Positions 1 to 7,864 are shown, counted from the stretch's first letter. The stretch is 12,347 nucleotides of DNA from an uncultured Prevotella sp. (GCA_900543155.1 UQQN01000070.1:1-12347), one strand, 5' to 3'. Made by a program: numbers and translations. The notes: generated from the sequence alone by a model not told the origin.

Positions 1-22
1 GAAAAATATTATAGATTTTGAA

Positions 23-53
23 CACCCTACCTAACGGGGTAATTCCTTATAAC
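23..53 (-). repeat. Extragenic repeat element, left copy
   Basis: This stretch contains CTAACGGGGTAA followed by a TTATAAC block. It matches the reverse complement of 12300-12327 near the other end of the window, apart from a 3-nt insertion (TAC) and a few substitutions. Its core is a degenerate hairpin (ACCC...GGGGT). It lies in non-coding DNA just beyond the small membrane ORF. Two related intergenic copies suggest a dispersed REP-like element. The family is not one I can name, and copy number in the genome cannot be seen from here. Confidence 0.5.
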
Positions 54-74
54 AATATATTGCTATTTTGAATT

Positions 75-335
75 TTAGTGGATAGCAATATAAATAATAA
101 GATTTATAACAGGCAAAATGACTATGAACACATCAATTGCTTGTTTCTTCAATGCTAATTTTAGACTTTTGCAAATTCTATATTTATAATACACTTGCAA
201 AATAGTACTTATTACAAATAAGAAATATACACTCCATACAACATAATACATCCAACTCCATTTACTTATATACAGAATCAGACCACTTATACAAAAGAAC
301 GTTGATATTCCTTCGTGTATTTCTTCCTTAACCAT
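75..335 (-). CDS. Small hypothetical membrane protein (86 aa)
   Basis: I do not recognise the family. The protein is very hydrophobic, with likely membrane segments at about residues 11-24, 28-50 and 67-85 and a basic loop between them (KYRICKSLKLALKK, about 51-64). An acidic, charged N-terminus (MVKEEIHEG) precedes the first segment. The start is supported by AAGGA (minus strand, 344-348) 8 nt upstream of the ATG, an unusually good Shine-Dalgarno for this window. The coding DNA is visibly much more AT-rich than the genes to its right, which could mean recent transfer, relaxed selection or a chance ORF. It lies downstream of topB on the same strand, 153 nt away. No partner gene hints at its role. 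Confidence 0.5.
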   Translation of the reverse strand: MVKEEIHEGISTFFCISGLILYISKWSWMYYVVWSVYFLFVISTILQVYYKYRICKSLKLALKKQAIDVFIVILPVINLIIYIAIH

Positions 336-454
336 TATTCTTATCCTTCATACATTTAGAAAAATCTATAGCATTACTAATTGCACTATATATACTACTA
401 GGGCGGGAAACTTTAGTCAAAAAACATCCTCAAAACCATGCAGAACATTTTCGA

Positions 455-485
455 TTTTTCCCCTACCCTAATGGTAGGCTAAAAA
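455..485 (-). terminator. Hairpin downstream of topB
   Basis: CCTACC (462-467) and GGTAGG (473-478) form a 6-bp stem with a 5-nt loop, ending 10 nt past the topB stop codon. The outer TTTTT (455-459) and AAAAA (481-485) can extend the stem across a 2x2 internal mismatch. The minus-strand transcript has an A-run rather than a U-run after the stem, so this is not a textbook intrinsic terminator. It may instead be a 3' end stabiliser or a weak bidirectional terminator. Confidence 0.35.
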
Positions 486-488
486 CTT

Positions 489-2603
489 CTACTTAAATGG
501 TTTGCGCCAATCGCACCCTTCTTTCCAACGCGAACAGCCATAGGCGGTATTGCCTTTTATGACTTTGCCTTGTCCACACTTGGGACAAATGCTACCGGCA
601 CGGATGATGCGTTTGCGCGGTTTCGATTCTGTAGCCTTCTGCTTTTCTGCTTGTGCTTTTGCATCGGCAGCATCGGCTAAAACCTTTACCTTTAGTGGAG
701 CAGCAGGGGCAGACTGCGTGACATGACGATTGCTATTGTCTTGCAACACCTGATTAACCACCTCTGTTACCATTACCTTCAACTCGTTAATAAACTGTGG
801 GGCACTGTATTCGTGATGCTCTATCTGACGCAATTTTTTCTCCCACAAACCCGTGAGTTCGGCACTCTTCAGTAATTCTTCTTTGATGAGCGAGATAAGC
901 TCTATGCCTGTAGGAGTGGCAATAATTGTTTTGCGCTGACGACGAATGTACTGACGACGGAAGAGTGTTTCGATAATGGCTGCACGCGTTGACGGACGCC
1001 CAATGCCATTCTCCTTCATCGCATCGCGCAACTCTTCATTATCCACCATTTTGCCTGCCGTTTCCATGGCACGAAGCAAAGTAGCTTCGGTATAAGGCTT
1101 GGGTGGTTGTGTCATTTTCTGTGCCAAGTCGGGCACATGCGGACCGCTTTCTCCCTTCACAAAGTCGGGCAAAGTGCGTTCTGCATCGTCTTTTTTGTCA
1201 TCCTCATCATTGGTCGTAGTTATTTTTGCAGCCGAGGCTGGCACGGCTCTCCACCCTGGTTCAAGAATAACCTTACCCGATGTTTTAAATTGCACATCGG
1301 CAGCTTGACCCTGCACCGTGGTTGTTGCAAATTTACAGTCAGGATAGAACGCCATAATAAAGCGTCGCACCACAAGGTCGTACACATTGCGCTCCATATC
1401 GGTCAAGTTATTGGCAGCAACCCCTGTGGGAATAATGGCATGGTGGTCTGTTACCTTTGAAGAGTCGAACACCTTTTTACGTTTTAACAACTGTGCACCA
1501 CGCAAGGGCATAAGCAATTCGCCATACTGCCCACTCACCCCATTGAGTATGTTTTTACATTTGGGATAAATATCGTCGGAGAGATAGGTAGTGTCTACAC
1601 GCGGATAGGTTGTAACCTTTTTCTCGTAAAGCGACTGAATGAGTTGCAATGTTTGGTCGGCTGAATAGCCAAACTTTTTGTTGCAATCTACCTGCAGCGA
1701 GGTAAGGTCAAAAAGGCGAGGCGGTTGTTCTGTGCCACGCTTTTTTTCTACAGAATTAACCACAAAGGGTTCATTCTTAATTTTCTCGAGTGCAGCCCGT
1801 CCTTCTTCTTCGGTGGTATAACCACGTCGGGCAGGTGCTGCATTTTTCTTTTTATCGGCATTATCGCCTTCGGTGGGCACCTCTTCGTCCTCGTTAGGGT
1901 CAGCCATAATGGCATTAAACGTCACGTCGCGATATTGCGTAGTGAGCACCCAATAAGGCTCAGGCTTGAAGTTTTCAATTTCAAGTTGTCTGCGCACAAT
2001 CAGTGCCAAAGTGGGCGTTTGCACACGACCTATTGAAAGAGGGGGCGCACCATAGCCTCCGCCATATTTTATTGTATAAAGGCGCGTAGCATTCATGCCC
2101 AACAACCAGTCGCCTATTGCACGACAAAGACCTGCTTCGTAGAGCGATTTATAGTCTTCTTGCGGTTTTAGGGTTGAGAAACCTTCGCGTATACTTTCTT
2201 CTGTCAACGATGAAATCCACAAACGGTCTACAGGACATGTAGCACCTGCTTTCTGCATCACCCATCTCTGTATGAGTTCACCCTCTTGCCCAGCATCACC
2301 GCAGTTGATAATGCGATCGGCATTTTTCATGAGTTTTTCAATCACCGCAAACTGCTCTTGCACTCCTCTGTCGTTTTTCAGACGAATGCCAAAGCGAGCA
2401 GGCACCATGGGCAAAGCCCCGAGACTCCACCTTTTCCATAAAGGTGTATAGTCCTCGGGGTATTTTAGTTCGCAAAGATGACCGAAGGTCCAAGTTACTT
2501 GGTAACCGTTTCCTTCAAGATATCCTTGATTTTGTTTTGTGGCACCAAGTATATTGGCTATATCGCGTGCCACACTGGGTTTCTCTGCAATGCAGACTAT
2601 CAT
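489..2603 (-). CDS. topB: DNA topoisomerase III (type IA), 704 aa
   Basis: This type IA topoisomerase cuts one DNA strand through a 5'-phosphotyrosine, relaxes negative supercoils and helps decatenate replication or recombination intermediates. The TOPRIM domain begins at the N-terminus (IAEKPSVARDIA, with Glu7) and continues to GDAGQEGEL at 102-110. The gate domain includes RAIGDWLLGMNATRLY (161-176) and IGRVQTPTLA (191-200). The catalytic tyrosine is Y333 in TTYPRVDTTYL, close to Y328 of the E. coli enzyme. A C-terminal zinc ribbon has cysteines at 673, 676, 690 and 697, after an Ala/Lys-rich linker. Charged inserts lie near 236-262 and 475-495. Oddity: the usual DxDxE of TOPRIM reads D103-A-G105-Q-E107, so the second Asp is Gly; I believe this is a clade feature. 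The start at MIVCIAEKPS fits the family. The gene is about 154 nt from the ABC ATPase and may have its own promoter, although I find no clear -7 box. Confidence 0.95.
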   Translation of the reverse strand: MIVCIAEKPSVARDIANILGATKQNQGYLEGNGYQVTWTFGHLCELKYPEDYTPLWKRWSLGALPMVPARFGIRLKNDRGVQEQFAVIEKLMKNADRIINCGDAGQEGELIQRWVMQKAGATCPVDRLWISSLTEESIREGFSTLKPQEDYKSLYEAGLCRAIGDWLLGMNATRLYTIKYGGGYGAPPLSIGRVQTPTLALIVRRQLEIENFKPEPYWVLTTQYRDVTFNAIMADPNEDEEVPTEGDNADKKKNAAPARRGYTTEEEGRAALEKIKNEPFVVNSVEKKRGTEQPPRLFDLTSLQVDCNKKFGYSADQTLQLIQSLYEKKVTTYPRVDTTYLSDDIYPKCKNILNGVSGQYGELLMPLRGAQLLKRKKVFDSSKVTDHHAIIPTGVAANNLTDMERNVYDLVVRRFIMAFYPDCKFATTTVQGQAADVQFKTSGKVILEPGWRAVPASAAKITTTNDEDDKKDDAERTLPDFVKGESGPHVPDLAQKMTQPPKPYTEATLLRAMETAGKMVDNEELRDAMKENGIGRPSTRAAIIETLFRRQYIRRQRKTIIATPTGIELISLIKEELLKSAELTGLWEKKLRQIEHHEYSAPQFINELKVMVTEVVNQVLQDNSNRHVTQSAPAAPLKVKVLADAADAKAQAEKQKATESKPRKRIIRAGSICPKCGQGKVIKGNTAYGCSRWKEGCDWRKPFK

Positions 2604-2757
2604 TGTGTTGGGATTCTTTATGCGGGGTTCTTATAATTCTGTTTTTTAATTTCGTACATAGAAAATAAAAATACAATCGCACATAATCAATTTGTCAGAA
2701 TTATTAAAACAGCCCTTATTTTTTTACCGCTCTTGGGATTTTCGTAACTCCCGATTC

Positions 2758-3510
2758 TTAAAATTCAAAGCGCATTTGTTCAGCGTTATAGCACAAACCA
2801 TCGCGTGCAAAGAAGTGTGCAATCGCCCCTTCATGCGAGAGTTGGGCAGGTGTACCGCTCACTATGCCATCGGCACTGAGCAACCATAAGGTGTCAGCAA
2901 AACGCAATGCCAATTCCACATCGTGTGTAGAAAGCAGAATGCTTTTACCCTCGGCATGTGCCAATTCGCTCAACAACTTCATGGTATGCACTTTGGCAGG
3001 AAAATCGAGGAAAGCCGTAGGCTCGTCGAGCAATATGATGGGCGTGTTTTGTGCCAGAGCTTTGGCTATAAACACACGTTGGCGCTCGCCATCACTCAAT
3101 GTGTTGACAAAGCGGTGTGCCAAGTCTTGCGTTTGCGTAAGCTGCATGGCACGCTCTATGGCTTGCGCGTCGGCAGGTGTGCTTTTTGCAAAGAATTGTG
3201 CATAAGGCATTCGCCCCATTTCTACCACCTCTTGCACAGTCAGTGCGTCGGCGGTAGGACGAAATGTGAGCACCACACTTAAAGTTTTTGCCAATTCTCG
3301 CGGTGTGAGATGAGTGATGTTGTTTTCGCCACAACACACGCTACCGCTTATTGGACGGATAAAGCCTGCCAATGTGCGCAGCAAAGTGCTCTTTCCTGCA
3401 CCATTTGTGCCCATCAGCACTGTAAGCGAGGCTGTGGGCAAGGTGCAAGAGAGTTGGCTACTTACCACTGTTTTACCATAGCCCGTAGTTAATTGTTGAA
3501 GCCTCAGCAT
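2758..3510 (-). CDS. FecE/BtuD-type ABC transporter ATP-binding protein, 250 aa
   Basis: This is a cytoplasmic ATPase of the family that powers import of iron-siderophore, heme or cobalamin through FecCD/BtuC-type permeases. Visible motifs are Walker A GTNGAGKST (34-42), signature LSDGERQ (138-144), Walker B IILLDEP (158-164), a D-loop near FLD (167-169) and the switch His in STHD (H196). The region before TVQEVVEMGRMPY is typical of FecE-like proteins. Oddity: the Q-loop region reads VVLTFRP (79-85) with no glutamine at the expected place. I recall related Bacteroidetes proteins with similar VVLT sequences, so this may be a subfamily trait. Length matches the family. It starts 18 nt after the upstream glycosyltransferase, so it is probably co-transcribed. 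No permease or binding-protein gene lies within the window, so the substrate cannot be told. Confidence 0.92.
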   Translation of the reverse strand: MLRLQQLTTGYGKTVVSSQLSCTLPTASLTVLMGTNGAGKSTLLRTLAGFIRPISGSVCCGENNITHLTPRELAKTLSVVLTFRPTADALTVQEVVEMGRMPYAQFFAKSTPADAQAIERAMQLTQTQDLAHRFVNTLSDGERQRVFIAKALAQNTPIILLDEPTAFLDFPAKVHTMKLLSELAHAEGKSILLSTHDVELALRFADTLWLLSADGIVSGTPAQLSHEGAIAHFFARDGLCYNAEQMRFEF

Positions 3511-3528
3511 GTACGCTTTCTATGAATT

Positions 3529-4533
3529 TTAATGAATTTTCTTGCCATGAAGCAGAATGCCTATGCGCTTTTTAATGGCATTGAAAATATTCTTCCACTG
3601 ACCATGGCGTATGTTGAGGTAGAGTTCCTCGAACGAGCGCCACACTTTAATCCAAGGGTGACGCCAACCCGCAATGCGATATACGCGTTGACGATGGCGC
3701 ACATGCTCTAAGATGTGGTTGGGATGACGCAAGGGAAATTCAAGGTCGTAACGCTTCATGGTAAAGAAGCGACGATAACCCGAGGGCAACAGCTGCACAC
3801 TTCCTGAGAAGTGTACAGAGTCCTCTAACACACCTATATTATTTATCAAATTCAGGCGTGGCACAATGGCCAACTGTGAGTTCAGCAACAGGTGCGCCAT
3901 AAATATGGTTTCGTAATACGCCTTTCCGCTTGCCTTGTGTGCACGAGCCATGGGGAGAAAATCATCGCGCAAATTACGTTCTTCAATCAAATTCTCTAAA
4001 CGCTCTACAGTGCGCGGTTCGTCGAGCCAAGTGTAATGCTCATCCCACTGGTTCACCACCCTACTCCATGATGCCCAACCCGAAATGCAGAAGTTGGTGC
4101 TAAAAAAGTAGTCGGCATCATCGGCATCATCCGTACGCTCTTCGAAATTACAGCCCTGAATCATACCTATGCGGTCATCGTTTTCGTAACGGTCGAGCAT
4201 TTCCTTACAAAAACGGAAGAACGACTGTGTGGGCACATCATCGTCTTCAAGCACAATACACTTGTCTACTTGCGAAAAAGCCCAACGCTGCGATATAAAT
4301 TCAGAGGGGTCGCAACCATAGTTTTTTTCTTGGAACATGCGGTGTACCTCGCAGGGCCAGTCTACTTGTTCCACAATTTTGCGACATGCCTCAATGCCAG
4401 GCATATCGCGCTCGCCACGAGGTCCGTCTTGGTATAAGAACAGACGTGCGGGCTGTGCTTTGCGCACCTCGTCAAACACAGGCTTCAACACTTCGGGACG
4501 GTTGAAGAAAAGAATGAGAACTGATATATCCAT
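3529..4533 (-). CDS. Glycosyltransferase, GnT-I/HlpA-like, 334 aa
   Basis: This is a probable GT-A fold glycosyltransferase acting in the cytoplasm on a surface glycan precursor. The N-terminus (ISVLILFFNRPE, 3-14) followed by LFLYQDGPRG (31-40) is a nucleotide-sugar-binding Rossmann start. CIVLEDDDVPTQSFF (92-106) corresponds to the metal-binding EDD motif of GnT-I-like enzymes. SGWASW (151-156) and NLINNIG (228-234) resemble bacterial HlpA/GT2-like proteins. The C-terminus is rich in basic and aromatic residues, which would suit a peripheral membrane contact. A 9-nt direct duplication at 4112-4131 encodes DDADDAD (135-141). The gene follows the LicD gene by 66 nt and precedes the ABC ATPase by 18 nt on the same strand, which places it in the glycan cassette. 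Donor sugar and acceptor are unknown. Assignment as a glycosyltransferase is secure; the GnT-I comparison rests on short motifs. Confidence 0.85.
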   Translation of the reverse strand: MDISVLILFFNRPEVLKPVFDEVRKAQPARLFLYQDGPRGERDMPGIEACRKIVEQVDWPCEVHRMFQEKNYGCDPSEFISQRWAFSQVDKCIVLEDDDVPTQSFFRFCKEMLDRYENDDRIGMIQGCNFEERTDDADDADYFFSTNFCISGWASWSRVVNQWDEHYTWLDEPRTVERLENLIEERNLRDDFLPMARAHKASGKAYYETIFMAHLLLNSQLAIVPRLNLINNIGVLEDSVHFSGSVQLLPSGYRRFFTMKRYDLEFPLRHPNHILEHVRHRQRVYRIAGWRHPWIKVWRSFEELYLNIRHGQWKNIFNAIKKRIGILLHGKKIH

Positions 4534-4569
4534 ATCGTAGTGTATTAGCTAAAGGATTATAGGGAGGCT

Positions 4570-4600
4570 AATGATTCTTTTATCGTATAACAGAATCATT
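4570..4600 (-). other. Hairpin at the LicD gene stop codon
   Basis: AATGATTCT (4570-4578) and AGAATCATT (4592-4600) form a perfect 9-bp inverted repeat around a 13-nt AT-rich loop. One arm runs into the stop codon of the LicD gene (4600-4602). No U-run follows it on the minus strand. It could moderate expression of the downstream glycosyltransferase or protect the upstream message, but it may have no function. Confidence 0.4.
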
Positions 4601-5403
4601 TACAAAGACTCTGCATAGAACACGGCATGTCCACCCCGTTTATCCTCGGGTGGCAACTGCATGTAATTGCGATAGAGGTCGGTTAGATAAGCATCGGGGT
4701 TAGCAGGTGCGCTAAACTCGGCATCTTCAAACTTAATACGTTGTGTGGGGAATATGCTATCCGTGCGGTGCATAATTCCGTAGCCATTGTTGTTGAGCGT
4801 GTTCGATGTAAAATCACCTTTTTTCTTCAACAAACATGCCACGTTCCACTGCAATTTGCACCAAGCACGTTTCATGCCGAAGTAGAAGAATTCGACAAAC
4901 GAACGCCACGAATAATAGTGCTGACTACTCAGTATGGCATTGGCACGACAATAGCCCTTTGTTACGCGTTTAATAAACGACTTTGAGCAACTGGGATAAG
5001 GAATCATGGGAAAGATGTCTACATAAAGTCCCTTTCCATAAGCACGTGCAAAGTCATCGCCACCTTCCACCAAAAAAGACTCGGTATCGCGCACCTTATA
5101 AATAGGCATACGCACATTCGGATCGGTGTCGGGAGTTTGAATATAGAGTTGTTTAGGCAATTCACGTCGTGCAGCCTCCACAAATCGTGGCAAATCCTCA
5201 AGTCGCATGGCAATGTCTATGTCATCGTCCCAAGGAATAAAACCGCCATGACGCACCGCACCCAAAATGGTGCCGCCATCAAGCCAATAATCTATGTGGT
5301 TGCGACTGCAGATGGCATCAATTTCTTTTAATATGCCGAGTTGTTTAAGCTGCACAGCACGGCGGTGCTTGTCAAGATACTGTGTGAGCGCAGAATTATC
5401 CAT
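4600..5403 (-). CDS. LicD-family phosphotransferase, 267 aa
   Basis: LicD/fukutin-type (nucleotidyltransferase-fold) enzymes move a phospho-alcohol from a CDP donor to a glycan: phosphocholine in LicD, ribitol phosphate in fukutin and FKRP. The family core is complete: LKEIDAICSRNHIDYWLDGG (25-44), the metal-binding stretch GGFIPWDDDIDIAM (53-66), and GLYVDIFPM (125-133). The typical C-terminal block FEDAEFSAPANPDAYL (225-240) is followed by LYRNYMQLPPEDKR. Length is usual for bacterial members. The start at MDNSALTQYL leaves a 41-nt gap after the upstream gene and no strong Shine-Dalgarno. That neighbour is a likely CDP-ribitol synthase, so I infer a ribitol phosphate (or related polyol phosphate) donor rather than choline. 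No choline kinase or CTP:phosphocholine cytidylyltransferase gene is in the window. The family call is firm; the donor is inferred from context. Confidence 0.92.
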   Translation of the reverse strand: MDNSALTQYLDKHRRAVQLKQLGILKEIDAICSRNHIDYWLDGGTILGAVRHGGFIPWDDDIDIAMRLEDLPRFVEAARRELPKQLYIQTPDTDPNVRMPIYKVRDTESFLVEGGDDFARAYGKGLYVDIFPMIPYPSCSKSFIKRVTKGYCRANAILSSQHYYSWRSFVEFFYFGMKRAWCKLQWNVACLLKKKGDFTSNTLNNNGYGIMHRTDSIFPTQRIKFEDAEFSAPANPDAYLTDLYRNYMQLPPEDKRGGHAVFYAESL

Positions 5404-5444
5404 GAATGAGCTAAATTTATTCGTTACGTGTGAACACCCCTTTT

Positions 5445-6812
5445 TTACTTATTGCTTCTTTTTACGTCAATTACCTGTCCGGTATAGTCGGCAAGCAAGC
5501 AACGCACGGTAGCGTCTGCCACCACTTCTGAGCGCAGCAAGGTGTCATCGGGTTCAATGCCAAAGTTCTTTACGCGCATGGGGGTTTTGGTACGTTCGGG
5601 GTTGATGCAATTTACGCGGATGCCCACCGACTCCCACTCTTGCGCCACAGCTTGCACAAAATTCACAATGGCAGCTTTGGTTGAAGAGTAAATGCTGTAG
5701 AAGGCACGACCACGTGTATAACTGCTCGAAGTAAAGAAGATGAGTTGACCTTGCGTTTCCTTCAAGTAGTTATATGCCTCGATAGCCACATTCACCGTAC
5801 CCATATAATTGGTTTGCACGGCTGCTTGAATGATGCCATAGTCCATTGCACAGAGGGGTTCTTTATTGAGCACACCCGCAGTGTTTATTACATAGTCTAT
5901 TTGACCCTCTTTATCGTAGACCTCCTTTAAAGCACGCGCCACATCCTTGCGATTACCCACATCGGTTTTTGTGAGCGAGCGCGAAAAACTATGTACGCGT
6001 GTGCCTGCTTGACGCAATTCGTCTACCACGTCCTTGCCTATGCCATACGAGCCACCAAACACCACAGCCACACGTCCTTGCAATTTTGTGCGGTCGAGTG
6101 TTTCGGGCGCTTGCGAGCCACGAAGTTGGAAGAGTTTATCGAGCAAGAAGGTGTCTTCTTTGTAGGTCAACTTCATATTGCTTTCTTCGCCTTCAACCAA
6201 GTGTACAGGCACCTCGGGCATATATTTTACGACCACACCACAGTCGTCGGTCACCTTAAAGTCGGGATCTTTAAACGCACGTTTATAAGCCTCGCTAATT
6301 ACCGACAGACGGAAGGCTTGCGGGGTTTGTCCACGCTGCAAACGTGAGCGGTCGGGGATGGACGCAATATGGTCACCTTCTGCCTCGATAATGGTGTCGA
6401 CAGCAGGTACAGTCACATCGATTGCCTCGTAAGTTTTAAGAGCTTCGCACACATCGTCGATGATGCGTTGCGACACCAACGGACGTACGGCGTCGTGAAA
6501 CACTAAGTTCACTTCTTCGCCACCTTCGTAGGCATGAATTGCCGAGAGACTTGAGTCGTAACGCTCTTTGCCTCCCTTCAATATTTTCTTCACTTTTTTC
6601 CAACCGTTGCGCAAAACGATGTTTTCTACATCCGATACATAAACGGGGTTCGACACAACTACAATTTCATCGATATGTGGATTGCGTTCAAAGGTGTCGA
6701 GGGTATGTTCAATGACCATTTTGCCCGCCACCTTAAAGAATTGTTTGGGAGTGCTAAGCCCAAGACGGCTTCCTACACCGCCGGCCAGCACAATGGCTAT
6801 ATTGCGTATCAT
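5445..6812 (-). CDS. Bifunctional IspD-like cytidylyltransferase / SDR reductase (likely CDP-ribitol synthase), 455 aa
   Basis: Two enzymes are fused. The N-terminal half is an IspD/TarI cytidylyltransferase: AIVLAGGVGSRLG (residues 6-18), the TPKQF motif, HDAVRP (106-111) and a DRSRL...TPQAF block. The C-terminal half is a short-chain dehydrogenase: nucleotide loop GGSYGIG (253-259), NTAG (310-313), serines near 362-363, and catalytic Tyr375 and Lys379 in YSSTK. This order and length match Haemophilus Bcs1/Acs1, which reduces ribulose 5-phosphate and joins the product to CTP to give CDP-ribitol. Human ISPD has a related layout. A longer frame begins at 6863, but its extra 17 residues (MILALDVILY...) are unlike the family, so I start at MIRNIAIVLAGG. 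It lies between a GT2 and LicD, which supports a polyol-phosphate role over isoprenoid IspD. CDP-ribitol itself is inferred; another CDP-polyol is possible. Confidence 0.87.
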   Translation of the reverse strand: MIRNIAIVLAGGVGSRLGLSTPKQFFKVAGKMVIEHTLDTFERNPHIDEIVVVSNPVYVSDVENIVLRNGWKKVKKILKGGKERYDSSLSAIHAYEGGEEVNLVFHDAVRPLVSQRIIDDVCEALKTYEAIDVTVPAVDTIIEAEGDHIASIPDRSRLQRGQTPQAFRLSVISEAYKRAFKDPDFKVTDDCGVVVKYMPEVPVHLVEGEESNMKLTYKEDTFLLDKLFQLRGSQAPETLDRTKLQGRVAVVFGGSYGIGKDVVDELRQAGTRVHSFSRSLTKTDVGNRKDVARALKEVYDKEGQIDYVINTAGVLNKEPLCAMDYGIIQAAVQTNYMGTVNVAIEAYNYLKETQGQLIFFTSSSYTRGRAFYSIYSSTKAAIVNFVQAVAQEWESVGIRVNCINPERTKTPMRVKNFGIEPDDTLLRSEVVADATVRCLLADYTGQVIDVKRSNK

Positions 6813-6877
6813 GTTTTTTGATTTTTTTCTGAAATAGAGGATCACATCAAGGGCGAGAATCAAACCACCCTTTTCAG

Positions 6878-7858
6878 TTATTTTTCAAGATTAAACAAGT
6901 CGTTACCATATGCCGATATCATGGGATAGAAAAATCCGTGTATACGTCCTGACAGTCCGTGAGGTTTCCCGGGATAAACGCGGTCGTAATATTTGCAGCA
7001 TAGGCAACACAGTCTGAACAAGGCAAAAGGTTTGCGGCTTGTCATTAGACTTGCCATTTTTGCAGGCACAGGCAAGCGTTTGCGGTCTGTGTGCTGACTT
7101 ATATACTGATAGAAGAAACGAAAATTGCGCTTACGCAACAAGTGTAACCGGTGCACGTAGCCCCACACATAGGGTTGCCAAGTGGGGTGCGCCACAGGTT
7201 CAAAGAATCCCTTCTTAGGCACACGCGTGGTCACAGACCCTGCATAATGGCGATGCCAATTCAGTGCTTTTTCTGCCTTTACCAATCCGTTGCCCATTAA
7301 AGCATGCACACTGAGCCACCAATCATAAAAAATGGTATAATCCCATTGCTTAATGCCTTTTAAAAATTCGGTTTTCAGCAACATGGTGTGCCCTGGTGTA
7401 CAGTCATAAAAGATGATATGCTCAAAATCTGTACGCGGTGAAATGTAATTTTTTAGTGGCAATGTGTAAGTTTCGTCCGTGTAATAGTCTGAAAAACACA
7501 AGTCTGCGTCACCAATTTTCTCTACCTGCACACGTATCTTGTCAGCGAACCAAATATCGTCTTGATCGCTAATGGCTATCAAGTCGCCCTTGGCACGTAG
7601 CATGGCGGTATGAAAGTTGCGGTTAAAGCCCAACTGTTCTTCATTACGATAAATTTTGAACAAATTGGGGTGTGCGGCACAATAAGATTTTAGAATATCC
7701 CATGTGTCGTCGGTAGATCGGTCGTCTTGTACAATTATTTCATACAACGGGTAGTCTTGCGCAAGTATAGAATTTAACTGTTCGCGCAAAAAACGCTCTC
7801 CGTTATAGGTACACATTACCACCGAAACTTTCTTTATGTCGGCATTCATCTTGTTCAT
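6878..7858 (-). CDS. Family 2 glycosyltransferase, 326 aa
   Basis: This is a cytoplasmic or membrane-associated GT2 enzyme that would add a sugar to a growing surface glycan. The GT-A core is complete: KKVSVVMCTYNGERFLREQL near the N-terminus, IIVQDDRSTDDTWD, then GDLIAISDQDDIW, whose DQDD is the metal and nucleotide-sugar motif. The C-terminal part is basic and aromatic (HRLHLLRKRNFRFFYQY), as in rhamnosyl- and related GT2 transferases. The frame stays open to an ATG at 7909, but the extra 17 residues are atypical and a -7 promoter box (7865-7872) lies inside them, so I prefer the ATG at 7858 or the one at 7849. It is the first gene of the minus-strand cluster, 65 nt before the CDP-ribitol synthase. 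The sugar is unknown. Confidence 0.9.
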   Translation of the reverse strand: MNKMNADIKKVSVVMCTYNGERFLREQLNSILAQDYPLYEIIVQDDRSTDDTWDILKSYCAAHPNLFKIYRNEEQLGFNRNFHTAMLRAKGDLIAISDQDDIWFADKIRVQVEKIGDADLCFSDYYTDETYTLPLKNYISPRTDFEHIIFYDCTPGHTMLLKTEFLKGIKQWDYTIFYDWWLSVHALMGNGLVKAEKALNWHRHYAGSVTTRVPKKGFFEPVAHPTWQPYVWGYVHRLHLLRKRNFRFFYQYISQHTDRKRLPVPAKMASLMTSRKPFALFRLCCLCCKYYDRVYPGKPHGLSGRIHGFFYPMISAYGNDLFNLEK

Positions 7859-7864
7859 AGTGAG

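Noticed and set aside
2864..3282. Overlapping plus-strand frames of 113 and 119 codons.
   Set aside because: They are antisense to the ABC ATPase and have no recognisable content.
5445..6812. Reading the cytidylyltransferase as housekeeping IspD of the MEP isoprenoid pathway.
   Set aside because: The fused SDR domain and the LicD and glycosyltransferase neighbours fit polyol-phosphate activation better; no other isoprenoid gene is present.
6813..6863. An upstream start that would extend the CDP-ribitol synthase by 17 residues.
   Set aside because: The extension is unlike family N-termini, while the downstream Met directly precedes the conserved IAIVLAGG strand.
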